This document shows positions 33,994 to 47,442 of a stretch of 62,355 bases of DNA, piece by piece (position 1 is the first letter of the stretch; every line of letters begins with the position of its first letter). The notes beneath the pieces were generated by a model that saw only the letters and a program-made list of their open reading frames with translations, did no database searches and was not told the origin of the DNA. The DNA is from Glomus cerebriforme. Its lineage: Eukaryota > Glomeromycota > Glomeromycetes > Glomerales > Glomeraceae. The translations under genes and the position numbers were made by a program. The stretch covers positions 1-62,355 of the forward strand of contig QKYT01000176.1 of the NCBI GenBank assembly GCA_003550305.1. Reading direction: 5' to 3'.

Positions 33994-36900
33994 ATGACTT
34001 CTAACTTAGACCAAGCAACTCAAAGTGGTTCTTTAACTCAAACAGGCGTGTTTACTTCTGAAACTCCGTTATTTAGTGACTTTTGTCGTTTCTTAGAAGT
34101 AGTTTCCAAAGAGAGTGGAGACGCGAAAAAGAAAAAATGTGCAAAATTTATACAAGTGAGAGGCCGTTCTTTCTTACATTCCTTGGGTGGTTAATTTCTT
34201 GATTAAACCTAATATTTTTCTATTGATATATCATTGTTAGAATTATCGCAGTAAATATGGAAATGATTTTTATCCTGTTATGCGATTATTACTTCCGCAT
34301 GTAATTTTTTCAAATCAAATTAATATTCTGTGCGATCAAAAATAAATCTTAATGTTTTGATAATAAATCGATGTGTTTATTAAATTGGATCTACCATCTG
34401 GGTTTTAGCTTGACAAAGAAAGAACGAATTATGGTATGAAAGAGATGGTTCTTGCCAAAACTTATATATCTGTCATGGGATTAGCAAAAGATTCTGTTTA
34501 TGCTAAGAGATTAATTCATTGGAAAATGCCTGGAAGTTCAAAAAGTGTAAGGTTCAAATCATTTAATTCTTTCAAAATTTTTTGATGTTTGAGGCTAACC
34601 TTTATTTATATGGCGGTATTTAAATAGAAAACTGCTGGTGATTTCGCATCTGTGGCATTTGAGGTAATTTCTCCTCGGTCTACAGTTGTTGGTCGTGGAA
34701 CAATGCCTATTGAAGATGTAAATCATCAACTTGATGTTTTAAATGCTGCAAGTGGACAGTACGTTATAGTTTGATTGCTTCATTTTTGCGCGTTTGTTTA
34801 AAATTAATTATAACTACATTTTTTAAAATGAAGACAAGAATTCCAAAAAATAATACGATATTTCTTTAATAATTATACCGCTATGGAACAGAAATGGATT
34901 ATCAGGATAATTTTGAAAGGTATTTCTTTAATGATGAAAGTGTTAATTGTATAATTAAGGTAACTTTATTATTTTTTTTTTTAATTTTAGAGCTCAAGAT
35001 TGGAATGAGCGAAAAATCAGTTTTTTCTTTATTTCATCCCGATGCTTCTAATCTTTTCAATGTTTGTAGCGATTTGAGAAAAGTTTGTGAAGATTTAAGT
35101 GATCCTCACACAAGACTCCCAATATCGGTATATCTAAGAACTTATGAATTAAAATTTCGAAATGGAAAACGCGTATTATATATTCAAACACGCTAATTTC
35201 TTTTTTTTTTTATAGGATATTACTCTCTATCATCCATTCAAACCTATGCTTTCTAAACCAGTTGCTGTCCAGAATATTATTAAGACTATGGGTGGTGATT
35301 TCTGGATAGAAGAGAAAATTGATGGCGAAAGAGTGCAATTGCATATGAAAGATGGGAGATTTGAATATTACTCAAGGCAGGTTGCAGCTTTGAATAAAAA
35401 AGATAAGCAACATCGAAATGAATGCATAATATACTTATTTCAAATTATTGCTTTAGGAGAGCCACACAATATACTTATTTGTATGGTGGTAGCAAATTTG
35501 AAGGTTCATTAACGCCACATATAGCTGAATTGTTTCATCCGCGTGTTAAAGAGTAGGCAATACTTAATTGTTAAATTGTTTATTATATAGTTTATTTCCG
35601 ATTAACATCTTTTAAATTATAGTATCATTTTGGATGGGGAAATGGTAGTATATGATCCTTTATTAGATATATATAAACCATTCGGAACTCTGAAAACCGC
35701 CGGGAAAGGTATTTCTAATAACATTCTTTTCCTTTTTGTTAGTGCTGTCAAATTTTCTTATGTTAAATTATTCTTTTTTTATTTCACATATAAGATCACT
35801 CAAATGACCAAAATAAGGAAAGACCATGTTGTATGTTTACGTTTTTATTTATTTATTTTTTTTTATTACATTACGATCGATTTTAAAACCATGCTTTAAC
35901 ATTTTGTTATAATAAACAGATGTAGTATTTGACATTGTCCTAATCAATGACAAGTCGGTGATCGATCAACCATTACAGAAAAGAAATGAATGGCTTAAAG
36001 CGTTAGTTACTGAAAAACCAGGATATTTGAAGCTCCTTAGTCATAAAGAAGGTAGCACGGTTAAAGATTTGATTGATGCTTTAGACGAAGCTGTTATGAA
36101 AAGGTAAGTATGATCGAATTATTTAATAAATTTTGAATTATGTAAACTTTAAAACTTTAAATGATATAGGCAAGAAGGAATTATCATTAAGAAACCTTCC
36201 AGTAAATATGTTCTTAATGAAAGAATAGATGACTGGGTTAAGATAAAACCCGAGTACTTAGATGCACTTGGTGATAGTTTAGATTTATTGGTTGTTGGTA
36301 AGTTTTCTAGGATTTCTACAATGTAAATAGGTTATATAAATTTATTAACAAAAAAATATATATATTTAGGTGCGGATTTTGGGGCCGGAAGACGTGGAAA
36401 TACGTTCGGCAGTTTCATGTGTGGTTTAAGAGATTCAACATCATCAGATGATAATCCAAAGTTGTATTTTATTTGAATATGACTCTTTGTTATTTGTATA
36501 ATATGTGCATAATGTTAAATGTGGTTTTTAAATTTATTTGTAAGGTTTATATCATTTTGTCGATTCGGGACCGGTCAGACGATGAAGGAAGCCGAAGATA
36601 TCAAGCAAGTGAAACTTGGAAGGACCAATATTTAAGTAATTTTCCCAAACTAATAATATTAATTGTAGGAATAATCTTGATGGTTGGCAGCGATATGACC
36701 CAAATAATCACCCAGACTGGCTTGAAATTGGTAAAGACAAGCCTCATATGATAATTCATCCGGAAAAGTAATACTTTTACATTTATTTTTTGTTTAGAAT
36801 TTATAGTAGACTTTTACTAATGAGTATTTTCAACTAATATCTAGTTCAATAGTAGTACAAGTGAAAGCAGCTGAAATTGTTGCCGGGAGTAATTATTTTT

Positions 36901-38794
36901 TTTTTCAATTCATAAATTTAATACTAGAAATGAGATAAGTGTTACTAAATTGCATATAAATTACCAGATCAGTTTGCCTCTAATTATACGCTTAGGTTTC
37001 CACGATTTGAGAAAATTCGGGAAGATAAAGATTGGAAAAGTGCGATGACTTATGAAGGTATATTATTTTACTTTAATTATTTAATTAATTTTCAACTAAT
37101 TTATATTAATTTAAATTTTCTAAAGAAATGATGGACCTTCGCAGACAGGCATCAGGGAGACTACAGTCCAGAAAAGTCACTGAAGATGATTTAATGTAAG
37201 TTTGAAATTGAAAGTAATAGATTTAAAATATATAAATCTGAGATTGTGACAATTAGTACGACATCGCGAGCGGTTAAGAGAAAAGGAAAGACGGCAGCAC
37301 CTCGCAGAGTAAGACCGGTTCAACTTTATCTACGACTTTTATTTATTTATATACTATTTATTTTATTTATTAATCATTTATTCAGGTCAAGAAATATACT
37401 ATGCTTGAAACCTTTACCTCCAATATAGGACCGGTAGAAGAAAAATCCATGATATTTAAAGATATGAAATTTCGTAAGGACTCTTTTTTATTCAATCTCA
37501 ATAACATGTCTCACAGTATAGATTATTAATTTTTTTTAACATCAGATATAATGCTCACGAAATATAAAGAATATACAAAATCAGATTTTGAGCGTATGAT
37601 TAAAGAACATGGCGGTAGTTATTCTCAACATCCTGGCACTGATTCTGAAATTCATATAATAGCTGAGGACGCATCAAGTATCTTATTTATAAATTAATAC
37701 ATTTAATGTTTAGTGAATATGTATTTATTTATGATAATAACCTTCACAATAATTTTAGACTTTAGAGTTAAAAATCTAATTAGTCAAGGCTTAAGAGACA
37801 TAATTCATCCTCGATGGATCTCGGAATGTATCAACGCTTTAAAACTAATTCCTTTAAGTCCAAAGTTTGTAAAAAATTTTTTTTTTTACTCAAATTTAAT
37901 CAAATTTGCAATTACGAGCTTCTATTATATTATAGATATATGTTGTTCATTACTGAATCAACAAAACAAGAGTTTTTAACTAGGATGGACGAATGGGGGG
38001 ATAGTTATACAGATGAAGTTACTATAGAAGAATTGCAAGAGGTATATTAATTTTGATATTTTACGCAATTTTTTTTTTTTTAAAAAAAAAAGATTATAGT
38101 ATATATTCAGCTTTTTTGATGATTTAAGACTTTTGATTTGATGCCCTTGGATGAAGAAACCATTATTTCGAATTATCCAAAGCGTCATAAATTAGCTGAT
38201 GAGATCGAGGAACGTTATTTTGCAGATACCGGATTGCCAAATTGTTTGTTTCGCCGTTGTGTAGTTTATATTGATTATCCACCACTTATAGAAAATACAA
38301 ACAAATTATGGGCTTTATACGAAGGCTGTCGTGATAGGTTTGTTGATTTATCCCGACATAAATTTTTTTTGTAATTTATATATTTATATTGTGTTTATTA
38401 TATATTTAAGGTTAAAACTCATTGAATTGACTCTTCGGTATCATGACGCTCAGATTGTTTCTGATTTTTCATTAAGTAAAGTTACCCATGTAATTTTTGA
38501 CGAAAAGGATTTAAGTAGATTCAATGGAATAAAGGAATTTCATGAAAAGTACGTTTAAATTATTACTTTATTTTTTTGTCAACAATTTACATCAATAATA
38601 TGTAAACTTTGCAGACGTAAAATGTCACCGTATTATGTGCGCTCTTCATGGGTCACAGACAGCGAGAATTGTAGTGTTTTACTGGAAGAGAACGGTAATT
38701 GATATTATTATGTTTATATTTAGATATTATACATATTAATTTTAATCTTTTTGTATTAATATGAACAGAATATATTCCCAAAATCTCAAAATAA
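33994..38794 (+). CDS. LIG4: DNA ligase IV (NHEJ), with one apparent frame break
   Basis: About 26 exons (first 33994-34155, 34241-34300, 34409-34546, 34628-34758, 34834-34919, 34991-35127, 35216-35376; last 38615-38694, 38769-38794), about 929 residues. An N-terminal helical domain precedes the nucleotidyltransferase core with active-site [16 protein letters not shown] (adenylated Lys in KIDG), [10 protein letters not shown] and motif [16 protein letters not shown], then DWVKIKPEY and [13 protein letters not shown] (OB domain). The linker has [13 protein letters not shown]; two BRCT regions follow ([29 protein letters not shown] to SSWVTDSEN). Ligase IV with XRCC4 seals double-strand breaks in non-homologous end joining. 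Around 36590-36635 the frame cannot be carried from exon 13 into exon 14 without dropping one base; the total of my exons is 3n+1. The seventh intron needs a GC donor. Confidence 0.92.
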
Positions 38795-40462
38795 TAATAT
38801 AACAGTGACTGGATTGTTCAAATTAAGAGCATTTTATGCATTGTTAAGTATTGTTAAGTTGCATTGAGAAGGATAGAGCTTCTTTAGTATTAAATTGAAT
38901 ACTGAACAAATATTATTTTATGACTACATTCATTTCATTCAAGATTAATAAATTGAATTTCTCGAATTTGGATATTAAACATATCTTATTTTTTTAAAAA
39001 ATTTATTAATAATATTAAAGTTGATACATATTTCTGTCACCACTCACTATTTAAGATATACTGTATAGCACTGCCTAAAATACCTGATTTAAAAATTGTG
39101 GTACTAATTTAGAGGGATACTTTAGACAATGCTAGTATTCAATTTGCTATCATTCTCAAATTGAGTCCTTGCCAGCTGGATTGATTTCTTTTCGCAGCTT
39201 CCAAGAAATTAAAGATTTTTATATAGTATCGAATGATGCAAAAACCAACTTCACAGCTAAAACATCGCACCAATTATTTGTGCTATAACCTATAAGTTGG
39301 ATTCTGAATTATAATCACGTGATATTAAAAATACATGAACTACTTATTAGTTGCTTTATCTTATATTTTTTCTACTGTATAAGTGTATATACTGTACTAA
39401 TTTGAATATTTGATTTTTTCAATTATACAGTATGATCCTTTTACTGAAACTTCAATAATCTCATAATTAAACACCATCTTTTTTGGGTTGAACTTTATAT
39501 ATAAAAAAAAAAAGTTAAAAGGTTATTTAAAAAAACATTATTTAGATGACAGTCATCCCTTATGTGTAGAAATTTAACGTTCCGCTGTAAATAAAGGAAA
39601 TTATGAATGAAAATATTTAAATTTATTTATATAATAGTCTTTACATTTCTTTTGGAACAAGGATTATTTTACTGCTTTTTAAAAAAATTTTTTTAACTTT
39701 ATAATGTGTTATCAATATATCAGGAAATCACGTGGTTTTTAGCTTTCATTGCAACAAATACCTCCTCTCATATGTTGAGAATATTATATCTATCAGAAAT
39801 ATCAATTATATTGTCACTGTTTTTCAACCAGAATATTAGAAAGAGTAGTATTAGAATGGACTGTATTGCTTTAATACAGATTAAATTTCATCTTTAATAG
39901 GAACATCATCAGCATCATCCATTAAATATATCCTCAACTAATTCCAGTACATGAAATTAGGAGTAAACTGGGCAAGAGTCGGAAAGAAAATATTTATCTC
40001 GGATCATATAAATTTACCGGCTATACAAATTTTTGTAAAATCACCTTAGTAAATAAATATACATATATTTAAAAATCAAAACATGCTCTATTTCATGCTC
40101 TAGTAAAATCAAATTCAGATGAACTTACTTCAAAATCTAAGCAGCTTTGAAAATTCATATCCACATTTTTTTTCACATTCAATTGATGAAAATAGAATAG
40201 AATCATATAATTCTTAGTAATTTGATAACATTTTTAAAAGTAATAATCAATTCTTACAGAACTCCTTTATTAAATAATATGATATGCAAAACAAATTATG
40301 GAACATAATTTCGTAAATGTCTTTAATTTAAATCTATGGATCAGCATCCATGTATGAATTGCATGATATATTTATTTCACAAATGATAAATTTAGATTTA
40401 AATAACTTTCTCCCACGAGTAATTTATTATCAAAAATTTTTCTTTTTGTTTTACAAAATAAA
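38795..40462. other. 1.7-kb intergenic region
   Basis: No exon chain found. It contains TACTGTATAAG / TATACTGTACT words (39373-39395), CACGTG near 39315 and 39729, and short homopolymer runs. The short plus-strand frame at 39706-39897 has no support. Confidence 0.55.
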
Positions 40463-41748
40463 ATGGAGTTAATTAATAATTTAACAGTGCTCGCTATTGT
40501 AGCAATTTGTGGAGTAAGTCTTAAGTATGGTTTGCACGATTCTTAATCGTGTTGTAAGTTGTATAACTTCTGCAAAACGAAAAAAAATCAGATACAATTT
40601 TTTTTGTTACTAAAATTAATCAAATCATGTTAACTCCTAATTTATATCATTTGTAGTTGATAATATGTTTAATTGTATTAATTGTATTATCACCGCGACC
40701 ACGATCACGAACCAAGAGTGAGAAATATTACAAATGTTCTAGTGCAGATAAATTACAATTATTACCAAGTATATATGATGAACCGTCAAAATATACATAT
40801 TCAATTATTGTACCAGCATATAATGAAATACAGAGAATGCCAAATATGTTAAAAGAGACGGTAGAACATTTAGAAGGACGTAAAAATTCGGATAAAAATT
40901 TTTCATATGAAATTATTGTAGTTGATGATGCCAGTAATGATGGTACTGGTAATTATGCTTTGGAATTTTCTAAATCAAATAAAGGCATTGAATTAAAAGT
41001 ATTAACTTTGGAAAAAAATAGAAATAAAGGGGGCGCTGTTACTCAGGTATTTATTTATTATTGGAGGTTTTTTTTATATGTTAAACATGCTGATTGATAC
41101 ATATATATTTTTAGGGAATATTGTGTGCCAGTGGAGAATATATTTTATTTGTTGATGCAGATGGAGCAACAAAATTTTCTGATTTAGATTATTTAGAAAG
41201 AGAATTAAACAAAATTATATCAAAAGAAGGATACGGAATAGCTGTTGGTTCTAGGGCTCATTTAGTAAAAACTGAAGCCGTAGTTAAGGTAAAAAATTTT
41301 AGTTTATAAATTTATAATTCACACACAATCAATCACGTATTAACACATTTTACAACTTTTTTTTTTTTTTTTACAGAGATCATTTATTAGAAATTTTTTA
41401 ATGCATTCGTTTCATAAAGTATTATATATATTAGGCATAAGAACAATAAAAGATACACAATGTGGGTTTAAATTATTTACAAGAAAGTCTGCATTAAATA
41501 TTTTTAATAATACACATGTAGAAGGATGGATATTTGATATTGAAGTATTATTATTAGCACAATATTTTAATATGCCTATTGTAGAAGTATCTGTTAATTG
41601 GCATGAAATTGATGGTTCTAAAGTTTCACTTATAAAAGATTCTATAAAGATGGCCATCGATTTATTAATTATTAGGTTAAATTATTTATTAGGAATTTGG
41701 AAGGTTAATGATTATAGTTCTTCTTTAGGTAAAAGTAAAAATGAGTAA
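40463..41748 (+). CDS. ALG5: dolichyl-phosphate beta-glucosyltransferase
   Basis: Four exons (40463-40513, 40657-41046, 41115-41288, 41377-41748), about 328 residues. It transfers glucose from UDP-Glc to dolichyl phosphate at the ER membrane, donor for the last steps of N-glycan precursor assembly. An N-terminal membrane anchor ([18 protein letters not shown]) is followed by a GT2 fold: [58 protein letters not shown] (DxD), [31 protein letters not shown] and [13 protein letters not shown]. These are diagnostic for Alg5 rather than Dpm1. Confidence 0.95.
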
Positions 41749-41995
41749 AATGTAATTTTTATTTTCTTGATGTGAATAGATAGTTCTAATACATTTGAAT
41801 CTTTTTTTTTTTATCCTCTTTTTTTTTTTGGTTCGAGATATACAAGAATAAATCTCATGAATTAAAAAATTAAAAAAATATGGGTGTAATTTTTTATTTT
41901 TAATAGTAAAATTATTTTTCCCAAAAAATCCTCATTCCTTTAAAGAATCCTAAAATATATCTCCTTTCCTTTCTTTCCCATCACTCCCATTCCCA

Positions 41996-43020
41996 TTATG
42001 CAAATAAATTAAAATCTAAAGGAGTTGAATCAGTATCAGCACCGTTACCAAAAGAAGATAAATTCCAATTTGCTTCAATAGTAGGAACCCAACTAAAATG
42101 ACTATATCTTGTTTCATCTTCATGTATAAAAGACCTTAATACATTAGGACCAATAAGTGTAGTATAAATATGATTAAAATCAGCTAAATTAAAATCAAGA
42201 TAAGTAGAAGCTTCGTCAAAAGTTATAACTAAAAGAGTTTTAGTAGAAGTTAATAAATGTTGAATTAAAGGTATGAATTCATTTTTTAAATAATTGCTAG
42301 CAACTGTTAAATTAGTTTTTTCTCCATTATTATTAATATTCGGTACATAAAATATATATTGAGGGGCTTCATCTTTTTCTAAATCATTTTTTAATTGTGT
42401 TGAACTAACAATTTTTGATACCAATGTTAAATTATTTCTTATATTATTCATTGAAATAAATGGGTTATGTTTACGAACATATAATTTATCGTCTGATACA
42501 TCTGCTTTATATCCATCACCAGGATAATTTTCTATATATGCTTTCCATGTAATTCCTCTTTTTTCTAACGATTCTGGTAATGAAGGTCCTTTTAAATCTT
42601 GTGAGAAATCTGTTAACATTCCGCTTTTTGATGCACATATCATTGCTATATAATTTGGTTGTGATGGATGCCATATTCCATGTGCATGTTTTAATAATAT
42701 CCCTTGTTTAGACTAAAATCAAAGGAGAATATCAACAAAATTAGTTGTGTTTATTTCCGTTAAAAGAAATTTAGAAAATATTACTTACAAGATACGACAA
42801 ATATGAGTCATTAATTGCATCTTCATAATCAGTTGACCCCAAGACATATGTTATGATCCTATTTTTTTTTAAAAAAAAATTTAATAAAAATAACATTTTA
42901 ACTTCTCGAACGTATAAGTACGTACCGATCAAAGTAAATTCCAGGAACATCAGCCACACACGTAAAATTCAATAAACTTATTGCAATCAAAAAACTCAAG
43001 TATATTCGAACTATATCCAT
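41996..43020 (-). CDS. secreted acid phosphatase (phosphoesterase family)
   Basis: Three exons (42926-43020, 42789-42858, 41996-42712), about 293 residues. A signal peptide (MDIVRIYLSFLIAISLLNFTCVA) implies secretion. Family features are LKHAHGIWHPSQPNYIAMICAS, PSLPESLEKRGITWKAYIENYPG, a K-L-Y-V-R-K-H-N-P-F block, FYVPNINNNG and LVITFDEAS. These match the PF04185 phosphoesterases that include fungal PHOA-type acid phosphatases. Several N-glycosylation sites (NLT, NNLT) fit an extracellular protein. In a phosphate-trading fungus such an enzyme would release orthophosphate from organic esters; that role is inferred. It converges with ALG5 (247 bp between stops). Confidence 0.88.
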
Positions 43021-43521
43021 TTCTTTCAAGTTTATTAAATATAAATTAAAGAATTTAAGTAAAAAGTTTACTCGGCCTAAACTGCTCGTTAGGATACAAA
43101 TTTTTGAGAAAATAAAACCAATTTCTTTACATAGTGTGTAAAAAAAAAAAACTCGAAGGAACAGCCACAAAATATCATACTACCAGTTTTCTATGAAATA
43201 ACCATATATTAAAAAACCAAATTGTGATCGACTTGTACGTGATACGATAATCGGATAATGTTGCACCAGAAGTATTGATTTGAATTACATAACAGATAAT
43301 AAACTTATTTTAAACAGAATACTGTATGTCTATTATTTTTATTAAACAATTTTGACAATGAAAGTATTTATCAAAATCAAAATAATTATGAAAAATTTTC
43401 ATAAGTTAATTAATTCTATTTGTGATTCTTTTGTGCACATCTTACTATGCTTTGTTTCGTATTATTTCTTGATGCAATGAATTAAATAACGTACTTTTTA
43501 TTATTCTAAAATTATAATCTA
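43021..43521. other. 500-bp interval between eIF2A stop and acid phosphatase start
   Basis: AT-rich; promoter of the phosphatase plus the 3' end of eIF2A. No ORF and no clear phosphate-response element were noticed. Confidence 0.45.
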
Positions 43522-46500
43522 TTAAGGTTTCAAACGTTCCAACTCTTTCCGTAATGTTGCTTCGGTTTCGATTTTTTTCACCTGGTTAATAAGTCAAATA
43601 TTAAATAGATTCATAATACTCTCTGCATTATAGGAAATATGCTTCTTGGTAATACCTGTGTAATTTCCAACTTATCCCCATTCTTTTGCCTTTCTTTAAG
43701 TTCAGCAATTTGTCTTAATTTTTTTGTCAGATTCCGAATCTTTTTTTCCGTTTCCGATAAATGACTTGCAGATTGTTGTGTTGTATCTGCAGTGGGATCA
43801 GACTTTATCGCGTCAACAGAATTATTAGTTGAATTAACCATACCATTATTTATTATCACATTTTTAACGGATGATGTTGACGACGGAGAGACTATTGGAG
43901 TATCTAAATGAGTTATGAAAAATGTCAAAACAAAATTCTGGAATTGTATAATTAAATTAATTGAATTAACCTTTATCCTCAGAGTTATCTACTTCTTTGG
44001 AAGGTTGATTTGCGGCCGCTTCTTCTTTTTTTTTTTTAGACTCTCGTTTCTTTTTATTCCTAGCGGCGATTTTGGATGTTGCTACATATATTAATTACAC
44101 AATCAAAAGTCAATAATACATAAATGGAAGAAAAGTTCAATAATGGAATATATTTACTTTCGGATGCTCCTACGGGCTTAGCCCCATTTTCTTGAACTTT
44201 TCTATCCGTTACCTCTTCACGCTACAAAAATATTAACGAATAATAAATGACAATTAATTGCACTTAATAATATATTGTGCGATATTATACGTAAAAATCG
44301 TTTATATAATGAGAATAAAAGAATACCTTGAAGATATCAACAGTTGGAGCACCACGAGCACGTGCATGTGGTGGTAAATACGCGCCTGCTTTTATAGCTG
44401 CTTGGCATTCAAAACAAAATATTTATATTATAAACATAAACTGTAATCGTTAAATTGTATGCCGATAAAAAACTTACGTGCAGTTTTTGTTGGTGATGTA
44501 GGACTCTCGGCTATTACAGGCACTGGAGATAAAGACTGACGCATAGGATAAAATTCAACACTTGCAGGACGCCATTGAACCTATCGATTAATAACGTAAT
44601 CAATAGAGATTGAAATGAGTTCATCCAAGAATTAAGGAACTAACCTGTAATAATTCTTGGATATTCTGACTATGTACTAAACTACCAGTATAATGCCAAA
44701 TTTTATAACCGTTATCTACTCGAAGTCGTGGACTTAATATTGCCGTCATAATATATCGCCCATCTGGTGACCAGGAGCTTTCAGATGAGTTGGGAGCTTC
44801 TATCGCTGTTATTTTCTTCAATGTTTTACGATCCCAGATGTCCATTGTTCCATTCAAATTACCAAATCCAGCTATAAATATCAGTATAATTAGAAATATA
44901 CCATCAAAGGATTAAGGATATTAAGATATTTTAAAAGTTCCATTATTATATAAAGATTTTATAAACGTAATGAAGGATATGTCGTCCTTGAGGATTAAAT
45001 TTAACGGTGTTACGGAAGTTAGTACCGAATTCATGAACAGGATTCGCACGATGATCAAATAGCGTTACTTTTGCAGGCATATCTAAATAATTGTTAAAAA
45101 AATCATCAAAATTTGATCGAATATATGCGTATATACACATTATTAAAACCCGAATTGCTTACATCCATAGATGACTACAAATTCTTTTGAGTTTGGACCC
45201 CACGTAACATCATGAATTGGACCTTCTTTGTCTAATTAAATTAAATTGATATTTAATATAATTTCATGATAATTTGTAATCTGGCCAAAAAAATTCTTCA
45301 AAGTAATTACCAAGAAAAACGCGACAATCGTAATTACCGGCTACTGATAAAAAGTACAAATTTGTCTCTATAAATCAAAATCAAAAGAATTATTTATCAT
45401 AATTATTATTTTTTTTTTATAACAAATTAAGCAAAAAATGTATTTACCTCCGTAATATGATTTATTTGTTTTGTCTACATCAGTCTGGGCCAGAACTAAT
45501 AAATTAGTGCCTAAATCATTCCATTTCATTTGAATTTTGTCGGCTTTAAAAAATGTTTTTTGTGCCAATGGAGCATTAAAGTGGGGAATGGAATATATTC
45601 TAACAATAGCAGGTGCAGCCTATAATATATAAAATATTAAAAAAGGAATAACGACATAAATAGATATGAATGTAAAAGTTATTAACTTACGTTTTTTTCT
45701 GGAATAAATACAGCTATCGAGGGGCTCTTTCCAGGTGACAAGGAAAAGTCACCAATATTTTCTAAACGTAATTTACTATAAATTCCTTTATCTAAACGTT
45801 TACTATCATAAAAATGAACTTCTCCAGTAACCATTCGACCAAAAAACATTTCATCTTCGGTCCATTGAACATTCCTGTATACAAAATATTAATATTTAAC
45901 CAAATACACAAAACTATATTAACGCAAAACGAAAATTAACTAACCAATTGTTCTGACTTTTTTGAGTGAAAGAAATCAGTTCCTCTCCGGTTTTTACTTC
46001 CCAGATAATTAGATTCTTATGAACTGATCCATCTGGCAGTTTGACTAAGTGTTTAAATGATTAAGAGTTAAAACAACACAATCAATAAAATCAATAATAA
46101 AAAAAAATGAAACAATGGACTACCTGGACGCTCCCAAGTGGAAATATATGTTCCCTTTGGAGAGAATCCGATTTCAACAATTTGTTTCTTCGGTATTTCA
46201 CTCACGAGTTGAACAGTTTCAGCATCAATTATTTTTACGCTAAATTAATGTATTAAATAAGTAATTTTGGATTTACCATTACAAATAGAACCAATTGAAT
46301 TAATTACCTTTCTGGAAAGGCCCAACCAAGATATTTACCATCCTTACTATATTGAAAAGTTTTTACATTGCTACCTGGACTGTTGAAAGTGATAATAATA
46401 AAGAGTATTGTAAAATCACGAAAAAAAAAAAAAATACATATATACACAAAAACATTAATTCCATTAATATCTACTCTTGAAAGTTTGCTACTGGCTCGTA

Positions 46501-46681
46501 AGTTGGGTGTCCAAAAACTAAACCTAAACTACTAGCCGAACGATCTATTAAGTAAATCGAAAGAATTAGCTAAATCACCCGAGAAATTATCATATCACTT
46601 CTCAATTCTATCAACATTAATATGTAGTATATATAATGATCACAACTTACAGGCAAATTGTGTGGGTGGTGCGTCTGTCAT
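43522..46681 (-). CDS. EIF2A: eukaryotic translation initiation factor 2A
   Basis: Seventeen exons, about 622 residues: 46651-46681, 46475-46544, 46308-46379, 46124-46239, 45945-46044, 45691-45874, 45448-45619, 45311-45367, 45163-45231, 44981-45082, 44645-44883, 44478-44580, 44327-44397, 44158-44221, 43971-44081, 43656-43903, 43522-43581. eIF2A is a WD-repeat factor that can deliver initiator tRNA to the 40S subunit in alternative initiation. Blades are visible in GLVFGHPTYEPV, YFLSVAGNYDCRVF, GPIHDVTWGPN, YGYMPAKVTLFDHR, NLNGTMDIWDRKTL and PRLRVDNGYKIWHYTGS. The C-terminal tail has the family's basic helices (KKIRNLTKKLRQIAELKE, then KKIETEATLRKELE). Intron 10 (44884-44980) is AT-AC; exon 13 begins at a NAGNAG acceptor (44397 or 44400). 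Confidence 0.95.
44884..44980 (-). other. U12-type AT-AC intron in eIF2A
   Basis: On the minus strand the intron reads C|ATATCCTTCATT ... AATTATAC|TGATA. The 5' end is the exact minor-spliceosome ATATCCTT consensus, a TCCTTAAT branch element lies at 44911-44918, and the intron ends in AC. Joining C|TG gives NPQGRLIFIAGFGNLNG, matching the conserved eIF2A strand. The only GT in the vicinity (GTTTAT) is in the wrong phase and would break this peptide. Confidence 0.88.
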
Positions 46682-47442
46682 AACTTCGAAAAGTATTAAA
46701 CGTTACAACGGGAACAACAAAAAAGTAACAAATCGATGATACAAATTTTTCTCGATCGATTTACCTAAAATACACAAATTTTTTTTTTTAATCAGTTTAT
46801 TGATACCAAAAAAAAATTAGTTGTCCGACACTAATTAAACTGTGCATAAATAATTCTTGCTTAAATCGTGTGTGATAATCACGTAAAAATATCACTATTA
46901 GTTAATTTTTTTAGTTTATTTTGTTTGTGAAATTTTAGCTCATCACTATTGTGATAAATGTGATAAATTAAACATTATAAATGACCTAAGTGAATAATCA
47001 GAAAAATCAGAAAATATTTACAGTGTCCGAAATTACTTATCAGAAGATTTTATAAGAATTTTTGTCATAAGGAAAAAAAATTAACGCCACTCAAAATAAA
47101 GGCACTATAATACCTCCAAGTCGCTAAGTTAAATATTATCTTCATCCCACAAGTTATATAATGTGTATAGATTTCTTAGCTGCAAGTAACTTTGATTCCT
47201 TTTTCAATTCTGCAAAATCAAAGAAACTTACAGTATCCCATTTTTTACTAATAATACACCCACCTAGCAATACAGTAATATATAATCAAACGATCGCTAA
47301 GCTACCTCAGAAAAAAAAATGTTGTCTATATTGATTCTAAGACAATTAAAAGTTCAAATCATCAAAAATATTACAAAATCCGAATCCTTTTTCGAGAAAG
47401 GACTTTGAATGACTACGTGTCGATTGGATAAAAGGAGTGTGA
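46682..47442. other. intergenic region between SNW1 stop and eIF2A start
   Basis: 760 bp, AT-rich. Presumably the eIF2A promoter and SNW1 3' UTR; no gene or recognisable motif. Confidence 0.45.

Noticed and set aside
37678..37758. LIG4 intron starting GTATCTT as a third U12 intron
   Set aside because: Donor misses one base of GTATCCTT and no CCTTRAY branch element precedes the acceptor; treated as U2-type.
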